This document shows positions 16,241-24,951 of a stretch of 52,573 nt of DNA, in pieces. The DNA comes from Betaproteobacteria bacterium (GTDB taxonomy: Bacteria; Pseudomonadota; Gammaproteobacteria; Burkholderiales; SG8-39): contig CANKMT010000032.1 of the NCBI GenBank assembly GCA_947482825.1, positions 1 through 52,573 of the forward strand, written 5' to 3'. The notes below the pieces were generated by a model. That model searched no databases. It had not been told where the DNA came from and worked only from the letters and a program-made list of their open reading frames with translations. Position numbers and translations under genes: made by a program. Position 1 is the stretch's first letter; each line of letters opens with the position of its first letter.

Positions 16241-17035
16241 CTATTTGAATTTGCGGCGCAGTGCGATGCCAAACTCCCGCACCCGCGCCGCATTGATCCC
16301 GAGGTCGCTCCTTCCCACCCGCGACTTCGACCTCACGTCCACTTTCGTCGTGCCATCCGTCCCGGCAACGATCCGCACCACCACGTCGTCTTCGAAGCCG
16401 AAAAGGAGCGACCGGTCGGTGGCTTCGATGCGACCCTGGATCGGCTCGGCGTCGATCACTTCGAGCCCCATGGATTGCAGCACGATCCTGGAGGCGTCGA
16501 AGACCTTGTCCGCCGGCGCCTTGAGCACGATCGGGCCGATGTCGGGATAACCTTTCTTCTGCTGCGCGGCGACCTCCGGGCCGTCATAGGCGGCCGGATG
16601 GTCGGTCTTCTTGCGCAGGGTCGCGATGCGCACGTATTGCGGCGGATTGTCGAGGTCGGTGGTGATGTCGTGGATCGGCGGCACGGCGCGCACCGTCTGA
16701 CGCAGGTTGTAGGGGATGTAGGCGGTGGTGCCGGCGATGGTGAGCGCAAGCGCGCCCAGAACGATTGCGCCGGTGCGCTTGAGGACCACACCGGCAATCA
16801 CGGCGATCGCGGCGATGACCATTATCGCGACCGCCACCCAGAACACGTAGGGCAGGGCGCCAATGCCGTCCCGGTACCCCCACAGGTCCAGGCGGTAGCC
16901 GATCCCGGCGAACAGTCCGGCCACGCCGTCCATGATCGCGAGGAGCAGGGCGAGCACCGCCCCGGACCACGCCAGGTTCGATCCGCGCGAGTGATGGATG
17001 ACGCTCAGTTCGCCGTCTTCGGTCAGGACGTTCAT
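16241..17035 (-). CDS. DUF1499 membrane protein
   Basis: 264 aa. Three hydrophobic helices lie in the first 110 residues (LAWSGAVLALLLAIMDG, PYVFWVAVAIMVIAAIAVIA, TGAIVLGALALTIAGTTAY), followed by a soluble DUF1499 domain (VFDASRIVLQSMGLEVIDAE, DRSLLFGFEDDVVVRI, and the common R-x-SRVGRSDLGINAARVREF near the end). Function of DUF1499 is unknown. ATG overlaps the acyl-CoA ligase stop as ATGA. Its place inside a catabolic-looking operon gives no clear functional hint. Confidence 0.85.
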   Translation of the reverse strand: MNVLTEDGELSVIHHSRGSNLAWSGAVLALLLAIMDGVAGLFAGIGYRLDLWGYRDGIGALPYVFWVAVAIMVIAAIAVIAGVVLKRTGAIVLGALALTIAGTTAYIPYNLRQTVRAVPPIHDITTDLDNPPQYVRIATLRKKTDHPAAYDGPEVAAQQKKGYPDIGPIVLKAPADKVFDASRIVLQSMGLEVIDAEPIQGRIEATDRSLLFGFEDDVVVRIVAGTDGTTKVDVRSKSRVGRSDLGINAARVREFGIALRRKFK

Positions 17036-18600
17036 GCGGCTTCCTTTGGGTGATAGCTGTCGCGCAACTCGCGCTTCAGGACTTTGCCGATCGCACTGCG
17101 CGGCAGGGAGCCGGTCAGCTCCACGGCTGCGAGCCTCTGGATCTTGTTCACGCGGGCGTTGGTCCACTCGCGCAGCGTCTGGGCCGTGGTGACTGCATTG
17201 TCCCTCATGACAACGAAGGCCGCCGGCGTCTCGCCCCACGATTCGGAAGGCACGCCAACCACGGCGCACTCGACCACGTCCGGGTGGCCGCGGACCACCG
17301 CTTCGAGGTCGCTCGGGTACACGTTGAACCCGCCGGAGATGATCATGTCCTTCTTGCGGTCCATCAGGACGAGAAACCCGTCGGCGTCGAACCGCCCGAC
17401 GTCGCCGGTGCGGATGAAGCGCTTGCCCTCGGGCGAGAACCACTCGGCCTCGGCGGTCTTGTCCGGTTTGTTGTGGTAGCCGTTCATCATGCCGGCCGAA
17501 TGGCCGACCACCTCGCCCATCTCGCCGGCGGCCACTTCGACCCCGTTGTCGTCGATGAGGCGGATGTCGTGCCCCTCGGCCGGCGGTCCGACGGTATGCA
17601 GCTTGGCCGGCTGCTCGTGCGCCGCGAGGATGCACGTGCCGCCGCCCTCGGTCATGCCGTAGAACTCGACGAGCCCGCCGGGCCAGCGTTTGAGCACGTC
17701 GGCCTTGAGCGCGGCCTGGAACGGTGCGCTGGTGGAGAACTTCATCCTGAAAGAGCCGAGGTCGAAAGAATCGAACGAGGGCAGGTTCATGAGTCGGTGG
17801 TACTGCACCGGCACGAGCATCGTGTGAGTGACGCGGTGCTTGGCGGCCAGCGCGAGGTAACCGGCGGCATCGAACTTGGTCATCAGCACTACGCGCCCGC
17901 CGTGGCCGAGCGTCGGGAAGAAGACCACCAGAGTGGTGTTCGAATACAGCGGCGTGGACAGCAGCGTCACGCTTGCCTCATCGTAGCCGTAGACGGCTGC
18001 GCGCATGATATGGCTCCAGCGCATGGCGTGCGACTGCACGATGCCTTTCGGCGTGCCGGTGGTGCCCGAGGAGTAGATGATGTTGAAGGCCCACAAAGGC
18101 TGGGTGTCGACCGGCTCGGGCTTCGAGCCTGATGGGGCGAGCCAATCCTTCAGCGAGGCGCCCGCGGAGGACTCATCGAGCGCCATGCGCTTCGCGGAAA
18201 TCTTCGTGGTCACGGGTTCGAGCGTCTTTGCCACCGCCGCATCGAGGCAGAACAGCTTTGCCCCCGCATCGGCCGCCATGCCGGCGAGTTCCTCGGCCGT
18301 GCACGAAGGCGCCAGCGGCGCGACGGCCACGCCTGCGCGCAAGGCGCCAAGGAACACCACCGCGTATTCGATCGACGCGTAGGCGCAGATCGCAATCGAT
18401 TCCTGCGGCTTGAACGCGTCGCGCTGGAGCGCGCAGGCCACGCGGTCCATGAGCGCGTCGAGTTCGGCGTAGGAAACGGTGCGGTCGTCATGGACCAGCG
18501 CCGCATGGCCGGGCCGTTGCTGCGCGTGGTTGCGGATGAGGTCCGACAGCGTGCCGAAGCCGATGTCGACAGGGGTGGCGGGGGGCTGGGGCGCGTTCAT
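17032..18600 (-). CDS. AMP-forming acyl-CoA synthetase
   Basis: 522 aa, adenylate-forming family. Core motifs in order: P-loop NIIYSSGTTGTPKGIV (about residue 175), EFYGMTEGGGT, RTGDVGRFDADGFLVLMDRK with the hinge region, GGFNVYPSDLEAV, and the C-terminal catalytic lysine in SAIGKVLKRELR. It activates a carboxylic acid as acyl-AMP and then the CoA thioester. The Thr/Gly-rich GMTEGGGT variant does not identify the chain. First gene of a six-gene minus operon with PrpF and lyase genes, so a branched or dicarboxylic substrate is possible. Confidence 0.9.
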   Translation of the reverse strand: MNAPQPPATPVDIGFGTLSDLIRNHAQQRPGHAALVHDDRTVSYAELDALMDRVACALQRDAFKPQESIAICAYASIEYAVVFLGALRAGVAVAPLAPSCTAEELAGMAADAGAKLFCLDAAVAKTLEPVTTKISAKRMALDESSAGASLKDWLAPSGSKPEPVDTQPLWAFNIIYSSGTTGTPKGIVQSHAMRWSHIMRAAVYGYDEASVTLLSTPLYSNTTLVVFFPTLGHGGRVVLMTKFDAAGYLALAAKHRVTHTMLVPVQYHRLMNLPSFDSFDLGSFRMKFSTSAPFQAALKADVLKRWPGGLVEFYGMTEGGGTCILAAHEQPAKLHTVGPPAEGHDIRLIDDNGVEVAAGEMGEVVGHSAGMMNGYHNKPDKTAEAEWFSPEGKRFIRTGDVGRFDADGFLVLMDRKKDMIISGGFNVYPSDLEAVVRGHPDVVECAVVGVPSESWGETPAAFVVMRDNAVTTAQTLREWTNARVNKIQRLAAVELTGSLPRSAIGKVLKRELRDSYHPKEAA

Positions 18601-18668
18601 GCGGGCAATTCTAACGATTTCGCCGGACGACTAGCGCCCTCCGATTGCACGGGATCGAATTTTCTCGC

Positions 18669-19916
18669 TCACATCTTCCAAAGCTCGCAAAGAGGCACGG
18701 CCAGCACGCGGCTGTCGATGGTCGGCATGATGCTCGCTCCCGCGTGCAGGATCGTTCCTCCTTTGAAGTGGCGACCGCACTGGTCGGCGAGCCGCCGCAG
18801 GCCCTGACCGTCGTTGCGCGCGAGGGTCGCCGCCGCCTTCACTTCGACGCCCCATGTGTCGCGCCCCCGCGTGATCACGAGATCGACTTCGACCTGATCC
18901 TTGTCGCGATAGTGCCAGAAGCGCAGATCCGGGTCGGTCCATCCGGCCTGGGCGATCAACTGCTGGACGACAAACGATTCAAGCAGGTGCCCGAAGCGAG
19001 CCATGTTGTTCAGCCAGTCGGCCTCGACGAGCCCGGCAAGCGTGCTCGCGATGCCGCTGTCGATGAGATGTACTTTGGGCGCCTTCACCAGGCGCCGGGC
19101 ATCGCTTGCGTGCCAGGCGTCGAGCCTGCGGACCAGAAACAACCGCTCCAGCGCCGCAAGGTTGTTTTGAACCGTTTCCCGGCGGATGGCGAGGCTCTTG
19201 GCCAGCGACTCCACATTCAGGAGCTGCGCCGTCTGCAACGCCAGGGTGAGAAGCAGCTTCTCGAGGTGGTCGAAGTTTTTCAGATTTGCGGCGTCGCGGG
19301 CGTCCCGCTCTATGACGGCTGCGAGATAGTCGCGGTGCCACTGTCTTACGCGCGCCAGCCGCATCCTGTGGATCGCTTCCGGGTAACCGCCGCGCACGAC
19401 GCGTTCGATCAGCTCCGACGGGACGACCTTTGCCGGCCGGACGCTGCTCTTCAGACGTCCGGCGATCATCGCGGCGAGCAGGCCCCCCGGTTGGCGTTCC
19501 TTTTCCGCCTCGGTGAGTGGATGAAGGCGGACGAGCGCCATGCGTCCCGCCAACGACTCGCTGACGGAGGGAAGCAGGAGCAGATTGGCGGAGCCGGTCA
19601 GGAGAAAGCGCCCCGGCCGGCGCGCTTCGTCGACCGCCATCTTGATCGCGGAGAGCAGCGCGGGAACCCGCTGTATCTCGTCGAGCGTGACGCCCTCCGG
19701 CAGGCCGGCGACGAACCCCCTCGGGTCGGAAGCCGCCCGTTCGCGCAGGGTGTCGTCGTCGAACGAGTAGTACGGCCGTTCCGGAAAGGCACGCCGCGCA
19801 AGCGTGGACTTGCCGCACTGCCGCGGGCCGAGGAGGCAGACCACCGGCGTGTCCGCCATCGCCTCGGCGAGCGGCGCGGCCATGGGGCGTGGGAACCAGT
19901 CGGCGAGTGCGTCCAT
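18669..19916 (-). CDS. AAA ATPase with DUF4143 domain
   Basis: 415 aa from ATG 19916. Walker A GPRQCGKST (residues 30-38), Walker B-like LPEGVTLDEIQRVP, sensor region FLLTGSANLLLLPSV, then a C-terminal nuclease-like DUF4143 part (VHLIDSGIAST, GHLLESFVVQQLI, then D-x-VEVDLVITRG and WGVEVKAA, resembling the D-E-x-K pattern of PD-(D/E)XK folds). The family is widespread, in many copies, and of unknown function. A GTG five codons upstream is possible, but the ATG overlaps a 23-bp repeat array and lies 7 nt after a TATAAT box, suggesting a leaderless message. Stands alone between two operons. Confidence 0.88.
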   Translation of the reverse strand: MDALADWFPRPMAAPLAEAMADTPVVCLLGPRQCGKSTLARRAFPERPYYSFDDDTLRERAASDPRGFVAGLPEGVTLDEIQRVPALLSAIKMAVDEARRPGRFLLTGSANLLLLPSVSESLAGRMALVRLHPLTEAEKERQPGGLLAAMIAGRLKSSVRPAKVVPSELIERVVRGGYPEAIHRMRLARVRQWHRDYLAAVIERDARDAANLKNFDHLEKLLLTLALQTAQLLNVESLAKSLAIRRETVQNNLAALERLFLVRRLDAWHASDARRLVKAPKVHLIDSGIASTLAGLVEADWLNNMARFGHLLESFVVQQLIAQAGWTDPDLRFWHYRDKDQVEVDLVITRGRDTWGVEVKAAATLARNDGQGLRRLADQCGRHFKGGTILHAGASIMPTIDSRVLAVPLCELWKM

Positions 19917-19971
19917 ATTACTATTATACACTCGTCCAATTTACTATTGTAAGACCGTCCAATCCGCTATT
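19910..19971 (-). promoter_or_regulatory. Three 23-bp iterons with embedded promoter at the DUF4143 gene
   Basis: On the plus strand the motif CGTCCA-WW-TTACTATT (third copy CGTCCAATCCGCTATT) starts at 19910, 19933 and 19956, an exact 23-bp period. The copy nearest the gene includes its ATG. Read on the minus strand, TTACAA (19952-19947), an 18-nt spacer and TATAAT (19928-19923) form a sigma70-like promoter; the ATG follows TATAAT by 6 nt. The repeats overlap both promoter boxes, so a bound protein, possibly the product itself, would block transcription. Confidence 0.7.
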
Positions 19972-20079
19972 TTGAAGGCTTGGCCAGCGTCTCGCCGACC
20001 AACCGAGGGAATCCGGCCAGGGCGCGCACCTGGCGATGATCGTGAAGGCGGGCCGGATCGAGAAAGAGCCCGCCGCTTC

Positions 20080-21348
20080 CTAGGCTGCCGTGCGCGCGGT
20101 TGAAGCACCGAACCGGAAAGGCCGGCTCGAACGCTGCAGCATGAAGACCGCGATCGCGACGTTCAGGACATTCCAGCCGATGCCGTGGATGAACGCGGCG
20201 GTGTAGGAGCCGGTGAGATCGAAGATCGCGCCGGTCATCCATCCGCCGAGCGCCATGCCGAACACAGTGGCCATCAGTACGAGGCTCACGCGCGCGCCGG
20301 CTTGCGAAGCGGGAAAATAGTCGCGCACGATCAGCGCGTACATCGGCACGATGCCGCCCTGCACCAGCCCGAAGAAGGCCGAGACGACATACAGGCTCGC
20401 GAGGCTGTTGAAAGGCAGGAAGAGCGCGAGCGCGACGACCTGCAGCACAGAGCCGAGCAGCATCGTGCGCAATGCACCGATCCGGTCCGCAATCCACCCC
20501 GAGGCCATGCGGCTGATGATCCCGCAGCCCAGCATCAATGAAAGCATCTCCGCGCCGCGCTGGGCGGCGAAACCGAGGTCGCCGCAGTACGCGACGATGT
20601 GGACCTGCGGCATCGACATCGCCACGCAGCACGAGATGCCGGCCAGCACGATCAACGCCTGCAGCGCGGCCGGGCGCAGGCCCAGCGGCCGTTCGGACAT
20701 CGGTTTTGCGGGTGCGGCATCCTGTTCGGTGCCGCCGATCGGCGCCGGCCGGCGCAGCACCCAGGCCAGCGGAAGCATGACGAGCACGCAGGCGGCGCCG
20801 GCCATGAAGTAGGCGTTGCGCCATCCGAATGCATCGAAGAGCGCCTGCATCACCGGCGGCCAGAACGTGCCCGCGAGGTAGTTGCCGCTCACGCAGATCG
20901 CTACGGCCAGACCGCGGCGGCGCGTGAACCAGTGCGAGATGTCCGCCACCAGCGGGCCGAAGGTCGCCGAAGTGCCGAGAAAGCCGATGATCAAGCCGTG
21001 CACCAGCGTGAACTGCCACACGCTTGTCGCGCTCGCGGCCAGCGCGAGGCCGCCGCCGAGGCACAGGGCGCCGAGCATGATCGGGCGCATGACGCCGAAG
21101 CGGTCCGAGAAGCGGCCCATCAGGACCCCGCCGATCGTGAACCCGATCATCGTCGCGGTGTAGGGCAGCGAGGCGTCGCCGCGCGAGATGCCGAATTCGG
21201 CCTGGATCAGCGGCAGGACGACCGTGGCCGTGTACATGCCGCAACCGCCCAGGCCCATGATCAGCACGGCCGCAGCGAGGCGCGCCCAGGCATAGGGCGA
21301 CTCGATGCCGGCATGCCCGCGGGTTGCGGTTATTTCATGATTCGGCAT
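20080..21348 (-). CDS. MFS transporter, monocarboxylate/oxalate-formate type
   Basis: 422 aa with about 12 hydrophobic helices in two blocks of six, split by a polar loop near residues 195-225. The cytoplasmic loop GRFSDRFGVMRPIM is the MFS G-x-x-x-D-R/K signature between helices 2 and 3; its repeat GWIADRIGALRTMLLG lies in the second half. Helix 1 contains GLGGCGMYTATVVLPLIQ, as in monocarboxylate-porter-like MFS proteins. Inner membrane, probably carboxylate uptake. A single gene, transcribed on its own from the long 21.35-21.75 kb gap. Confidence 0.88.
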   Translation of the reverse strand: MPNHEITATRGHAGIESPYAWARLAAAVLIMGLGGCGMYTATVVLPLIQAEFGISRGDASLPYTATMIGFTIGGVLMGRFSDRFGVMRPIMLGALCLGGGLALAASATSVWQFTLVHGLIIGFLGTSATFGPLVADISHWFTRRRGLAVAICVSGNYLAGTFWPPVMQALFDAFGWRNAYFMAGAACVLVMLPLAWVLRRPAPIGGTEQDAAPAKPMSERPLGLRPAALQALIVLAGISCCVAMSMPQVHIVAYCGDLGFAAQRGAEMLSLMLGCGIISRMASGWIADRIGALRTMLLGSVLQVVALALFLPFNSLASLYVVSAFFGLVQGGIVPMYALIVRDYFPASQAGARVSLVLMATVFGMALGGWMTGAIFDLTGSYTAAFIHGIGWNVLNVAIAVFMLQRSSRPFRFGASTARTAA

Positions 21349-21397
21349 ATGAACTAGCGTGAGACCCTCTTGGCGACTGGGTCTGCGGAATTTAAAG

Positions 21398-21604
21398 TTA
21401 TTGTTTTTTGCTGCGGGCGATCCCGCAGGCGGTCATTTTGCCGGGGCTGCCGCGGGTGCCGGTGTGGCGGGCGGCGGCGGTGTGTTCGGCACGACCATGC
21501 ACGCGCACGCTGAAATTCTGGCCGTTGCAGACCTGACCGGCCCCAGTAGCGCCGATGCACCCCTCGATGATGAGGATGAGGAAATACGAAAGGTTGAGGA
21601 CCAT
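21398..21604 (-). CDS. Possible 68-aa protein with hydrophobic N-terminus
   Basis: This frame begins MVLNLSYFLILIIEGCIGA, a hydrophobic stretch, then turns polar (QVCNGQNFSVRVHG). Codon third positions are strongly GC, as in real genes here, more so than in the overlapping frames. It has no recognisable family and no good ribosome site. It is the only candidate gene in the 397-bp gap between the MFS gene and the next Bug gene; the rest of the gap must hold both promoters. Treat as tentative. Confidence 0.3.
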   Translation of the reverse strand: MVLNLSYFLILIIEGCIGATGAGQVCNGQNFSVRVHGRAEHTAAARHTGTRGSPGKMTACGIARSKKQ

Positions 21605-21745
21605 GGTTGGCTCGCCTGTCTGAGATTTGCGTCTTTGATCGCGAACCATGATAAACCACCGTGGGTCGCCGGACCCCATTGCCCCGCGACCCGTGTAGGC
21701 TGTGCGGGGCTTGAAAACGTGAAACATTGTTCTCGGGAGGACGTA

Positions 21746-22717
21746 ATGCTCAAGCGAATCCTGTTCTGGGGCGCAACGGTCGCTGCAGTCTTCTTCGCCT
21801 CTGCGATGGCGGTGGCGCAAGGTTATCCGGCAAAGCCGGTGCGGCTCGTCGTGGGCTTCCCGCCGGGCGGGCCAGCCGACATCTTCGCGCGAGTGTTCGC
21901 CCAAGGGCTCGGTGCCGGGCTCGGCATGCCGGTGATCGTCGAAAACCGCTCAGGCGCCGGCGGTGTCGTCGGCGTGGACTTCGTGGCGAAGTCGGCGCCC
22001 GACGGCTACACGCTGGCGATGAACAGCTTCTCTTCAGTGGCGATGGCGCCTTTCTCGCTTTCCAACATGCCTTATGACCCCAAGCGGGACCTCGCGTTGA
22101 TCACGACCGTGGTGCGCGTGCCCGAAGTCCTCGTGGTTCATCCTGCGCTGCCTGCGGGCACGTTTGCGGAACTGCTCGCGTACGCAAAAGCGCATCCGGG
22201 CAAGGTCAATTTCGGTTCGGCCGGTTCGGGAAGCATCACGCACCTCGCGGGCGAACTGCTGAAGGCCGAGGCGCAGGTGGACATGGTCCATGTGCCGTAC
22301 AAGGGCGCAGCGCCGGCGGTCAACGATCTGCTCGGCGCGCAGGTGCAAATGGGCATCTTCGACGTGCCGGTCGTTCTCCCGCATATCCGTTCGGGCAAGC
22401 TGAGGGCGCTCTCGGTGACCAGCGCGAAGCGCACGCCCTCGCTGCCGGACGTGCCGACGACCGCGGAGGCGGGCTATCCCCGTGTGAATTCGGACAACTG
22501 GTACGGACTGGTCGCCCCGATCGCCACGGCGCCTGAAGTCGTCAAACGCATCCACGCCGCGGCAATGACCGCCCTGCAGTCACCGGCCGTAGCCGAGCAG
22601 TTCGCGAAAGTGGGTGGGACGGCCGCGCCTTCCACACCTGAGGAGTATTCCGCCTTCCTCGCGCAGGAACAGGCCAAGTGGGGCGCGATCATTCGCGCCA
22701 TCGGGTTCAAGGAATAA
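21746..22717 (+). CDS. Bug/TctC-family periplasmic solute-binding protein (copy 3)
   Basis: 323 aa from ATG 21746, with a GGGAGGA site. Signal peptide MLKRILFWGATVAAVFFAS up to AVAQ-GYPAK. Family loops are VGFPPGGPADIFAR and SAPDGYTLAMN; the C-terminal ends in the usual FLAQEQAKWGAIIRA helix. Its TAA stop lies within the left arm of a palindromic repeat. No membrane partner nearby. It is next to, but divergent from, the MFS gene and convergent with glnS, so it is likely a single-gene unit. Confidence 0.93.
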   Translation: MLKRILFWGATVAAVFFASAMAVAQGYPAKPVRLVVGFPPGGPADIFARVFAQGLGAGLGMPVIVENRSGAGGVVGVDFVAKSAPDGYTLAMNSFSSVAMAPFSLSNMPYDPKRDLALITTVVRVPEVLVVHPALPAGTFAELLAYAKAHPGKVNFGSAGSGSITHLAGELLKAEAQVDMVHVPYKGAAPAVNDLLGAQVQMGIFDVPVVLPHIRSGKLRALSVTSAKRTPSLPDVPTTAEAGYPRVNSDNWYGLVAPIATAPEVVKRIHAAAMTALQSPAVAEQFAKVGGTAAPSTPEEYSAFLAQEQAKWGAIIRAIGFKE

Positions 22718-22808
22718 ATGGGGCCAGGCTCAATTAGAGTGAGAGTGGTTCGAGTCAAGATGATCTAAATTTAATTGAGCCTGGCCCCATTTATTGGCCC
22801 CATTTATT
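22713..22808. repeat. Palindromic repeat A2 between Bug and glnS (convergent)
   Basis: Two perfectly complementary 24-nt arms (22713-22736 and 22772-22795) around a 35-nt spacer: AATAAATGGGGCCAGGCTC pairs with GAGCCTGGCCCCATTTATT. The right end GGCCCCATTTATT is repeated in tandem (22796-22808). The left arm contains the Bug stop codon. Architecture (G4 core, AT-rich outer arms, duplicated right end, convergent-gene setting) matches the repeats at 11.8 and 25.0 kb, though the core differs (GGGGCCAGGCTC rather than GGGGACAGACC). May end both transcripts. Confidence 0.85.
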
Positions 22809-22814
22809 CGCCGG

Positions 22815-24509
22815 CTACTTCTTCGCCCAGGAATCCCTGAGTGTCACCGCGCGGTTGAAGACCGGCGCGCCGGGTTTCGAGTCGATGCAGTCGGCCACGA
22901 AGTAGCCGTGCCGCTCGAACTGGAAATGCTCTTCGGGCTTCGCGTCGCGCAGGGCGGGCTCGAGTTGCGCGCGGACCACTTTCTTCGAGTCCGGGTTGAG
23001 GTCCTTGAGGAAGTCGCCGTCCTCCGCGCCCGGATGCGGCGCCTTGAACAGGCGGTCGTACAGGCGCACTTCGGCGGTGTGCGAGTGCGCAGCCGATACC
23101 CAGTGGATGTTGCCCTTGACCTTGTAGGTGTCGGCGCCCGGCGTGCCCGAGCGTGAGTCCTCCAAGTAGTTGCAACGGACCGTGTCGGTGGCTTTGTCGT
23201 AGCCGGTGCATTCGAGCACGAACCCGTAACGCAGGCGCACGCGATTGCCCGGGAAGAGGCGGAAATACCCCTTGGCCGGCACCTGCTGGTAGTCCTCGCG
23301 CTCGATCCAGAGTGCGCGCGAGAACGGCAGGGGTCGCTTGCCCAGATCCGGCTTCTGCGGATGGTTGGGCGCTTCGCAGAGCTCAACCTTCCCCTCGGGA
23401 TAGTTCTCGATCACGAGCTTCAGCGGGTCGAGCACGGCAATGCGGCGCGGCGCGACTTCGTTCAGGTGCTCGCGCATGCAGTCCTCGAGCACCGAGAGGT
23501 CGATCCACGAATCGGCCTTTGCCACGCCGATGCGGTCGCAGAACGTGCGAAAGCCTTCCGGCGTATAGCCCCTGCGGCGCGCGCCGACGAGCGTCGGCAG
23601 GCGCGGGTCGTCCCAGCCCTCCACGTGCTTTTCCTCGACGAGCTGGATCAGCTTTCGCTTCGAGAGGACGACATAGGTGAAATTGAGGCGCGCGAACTCG
23701 ATCTGCTGCGGCAGCGGGCGCTCGAGTTGGCCGCCCTCGGCGAGCTTCTCGTTGAACCAGTCGTAGAGCGGGCGATGGTCCTGGAACTCGAGCGTGCAGA
23801 CCGAATGCGTGATGTGCTCGATCGCATCGGACACGCCGTGCGCCCAGTCATAGGTCGGGTAGATGCACCAGGCGTCGCCGGTGCGGTGATGATGGGCGTG
23901 GCGGATGCGGTACATCGCCGGGTCGCGCAGGTTGATGTTCGGCGAGTCCATGTCGATTTTCGCGCGCAGAATGTGCGTGCCATCCGCGTGCCTGCCTTCG
24001 CGCATCTCGCGCAGCAGCCGGAGGTTCTCCTCAACGCCGCGGTCGCGATACGGGCTGTTGCGGCCGCCCTGCGTGAGCGTGCCGCGGCTCGCGCGCATCT
24101 CGTCGGCGCTCTGGCTGTCGACATAAGCGAGGCCGCGCGATACCAGGTGCTCGGCGAAGCCATAGAGCTTGGCAAAATAGTTCGAGGCGAAAAACTGGTG
24201 GCTCGTTCCGTTGGCCTCCCAGGAAAACCCCAGCCAGCGCACCGCGTCGATGATCGAATCGACGTACTCCTGCTCTTCCTTGGTCGGATTGGTGTCGTCG
24301 AAGCGCAGGTGGCAGACGCCGCCATAGTCGCGTGCCAGGCCGAAATTGAGGCAAATGCTCTTGGCGTGGCCGTAATGCAGGTAGCCGTTGGGTTCGGGCG
24401 GGAAGCGCGTGCGGATCTTCGCCCAGTCGGCGCGGATTGCGAATTTGTTGGCCGCGAGGTCGTGCTCGACGATGCTGCGGATGAAGTTGGAGGGCGAAGC
24501 AGTCGACAT
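22815..24509 (-). CDS. glnS: Glutaminyl-tRNA synthetase
   Basis: 564 aa, the bacterial GlnRS length. Class I signatures: RFPPEPNGYLHYGHAKSI (HIGH-type motif, residues 43-50) and VVLSKRKLIQLV (KMSKS-type, near residue 283). The Gln-specific region GDAWCIYPTYDWAHGVSDAI and the C-terminal anticodon-binding beta barrels follow. Charges tRNA-Gln in the cytoplasm. Presence of GlnRS fits beta/gammaproteobacteria. It is the one plainly essential gene here and is intact, so the surrounding broken genes are not due to general sequence failure. Confidence 0.97.
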   Translation of the reverse strand: MSTASPSNFIRSIVEHDLAANKFAIRADWAKIRTRFPPEPNGYLHYGHAKSICLNFGLARDYGGVCHLRFDDTNPTKEEQEYVDSIIDAVRWLGFSWEANGTSHQFFASNYFAKLYGFAEHLVSRGLAYVDSQSADEMRASRGTLTQGGRNSPYRDRGVEENLRLLREMREGRHADGTHILRAKIDMDSPNINLRDPAMYRIRHAHHHRTGDAWCIYPTYDWAHGVSDAIEHITHSVCTLEFQDHRPLYDWFNEKLAEGGQLERPLPQQIEFARLNFTYVVLSKRKLIQLVEEKHVEGWDDPRLPTLVGARRRGYTPEGFRTFCDRIGVAKADSWIDLSVLEDCMREHLNEVAPRRIAVLDPLKLVIENYPEGKVELCEAPNHPQKPDLGKRPLPFSRALWIEREDYQQVPAKGYFRLFPGNRVRLRYGFVLECTGYDKATDTVRCNYLEDSRSGTPGADTYKVKGNIHWVSAAHSHTAEVRLYDRLFKAPHPGAEDGDFLKDLNPDSKKVVRAQLEPALRDAKPEEHFQFERHGYFVADCIDSKPGAPVFNRAVTLRDSWAKK

Positions 24510-24650
24510 AAGAGCGAAATTTTACCGCACCCCCCTTCGCAGGCCGACACAAATGCTTACAACTGCGTGTAGCCGGTTGCTTCCGAGGGACGTTAATCCA
24601 CCTGTAAGGCCGGCATTCCTTCGATGACGGCATAAACCACGGAGACTCAA

Positions 24651-24938
24651 ATGACACTCAAGACCCTGGCAGTCGCAACCCTCCTGGCCTTCGGCGGTGC
24701 TGCATTCGCCCAGGCCCCCGCAAAGGTCGAAACCAAGGCCCCGGCCAAGGTGGAAACCAAGGCCGAAGTGAAAGCCGACGCCAAGGCGGACGCAAAAGCC
24801 AAAGCCGACGCCAAGGCGAAAGCCAAGGCCGATGCGAAAGCCGACAAGGCGAAAGCCAAGGCCGACGCCAAGGCCAAAGCCGCAACGCCTGCGACCCCGG
24901 CGACCCCGGCAACGCCAGCGACCCCGGCCAAGAAGTAA
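24651..24938 (+). CDS. Exported Lys/Ala-rich low-complexity protein
   Basis: 95 aa. ATG 24651 has GGAGA upstream. A signal peptide (MTLKTLAVATLLAFGGAAFA, cut before QAPAK) leads into two VETKAPAK-like repeats, a long tract of A-D-A-K / A-K-A-D units, and a tail of four T-P-A triplets ending in PAKK. The mature protein has no aromatic, Cys or bulky hydrophobic residues and is very basic, like histone-H1/AlgP-type tails but sent to the periplasm. Function unknown; nucleic-acid or polyanion binding, or a cell-wall spacer, are guesses. Single gene, followed by a palindromic repeat. Confidence 0.75.
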   Translation: MTLKTLAVATLLAFGGAAFAQAPAKVETKAPAKVETKAEVKADAKADAKAKADAKAKAKADAKADKAKAKADAKAKAATPATPATPATPATPAKK

Positions 24939-24951
24939 GTTTCAAGCGCAT

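Noticed and set aside
19972..20079. A gene fragment after the MFS stop (frame ending FPRLVGETLAKP)
   Set aside because: Too short and without a confident family; could be an old remnant but cannot be supported.
24720..24925. CRISPR or iteron array in the repeat-rich stretch
   Set aside because: The repeats are short, degenerate, in one reading frame and encode A-K/A-D units; they are coding low complexity. No CRISPR array was seen anywhere in the window.
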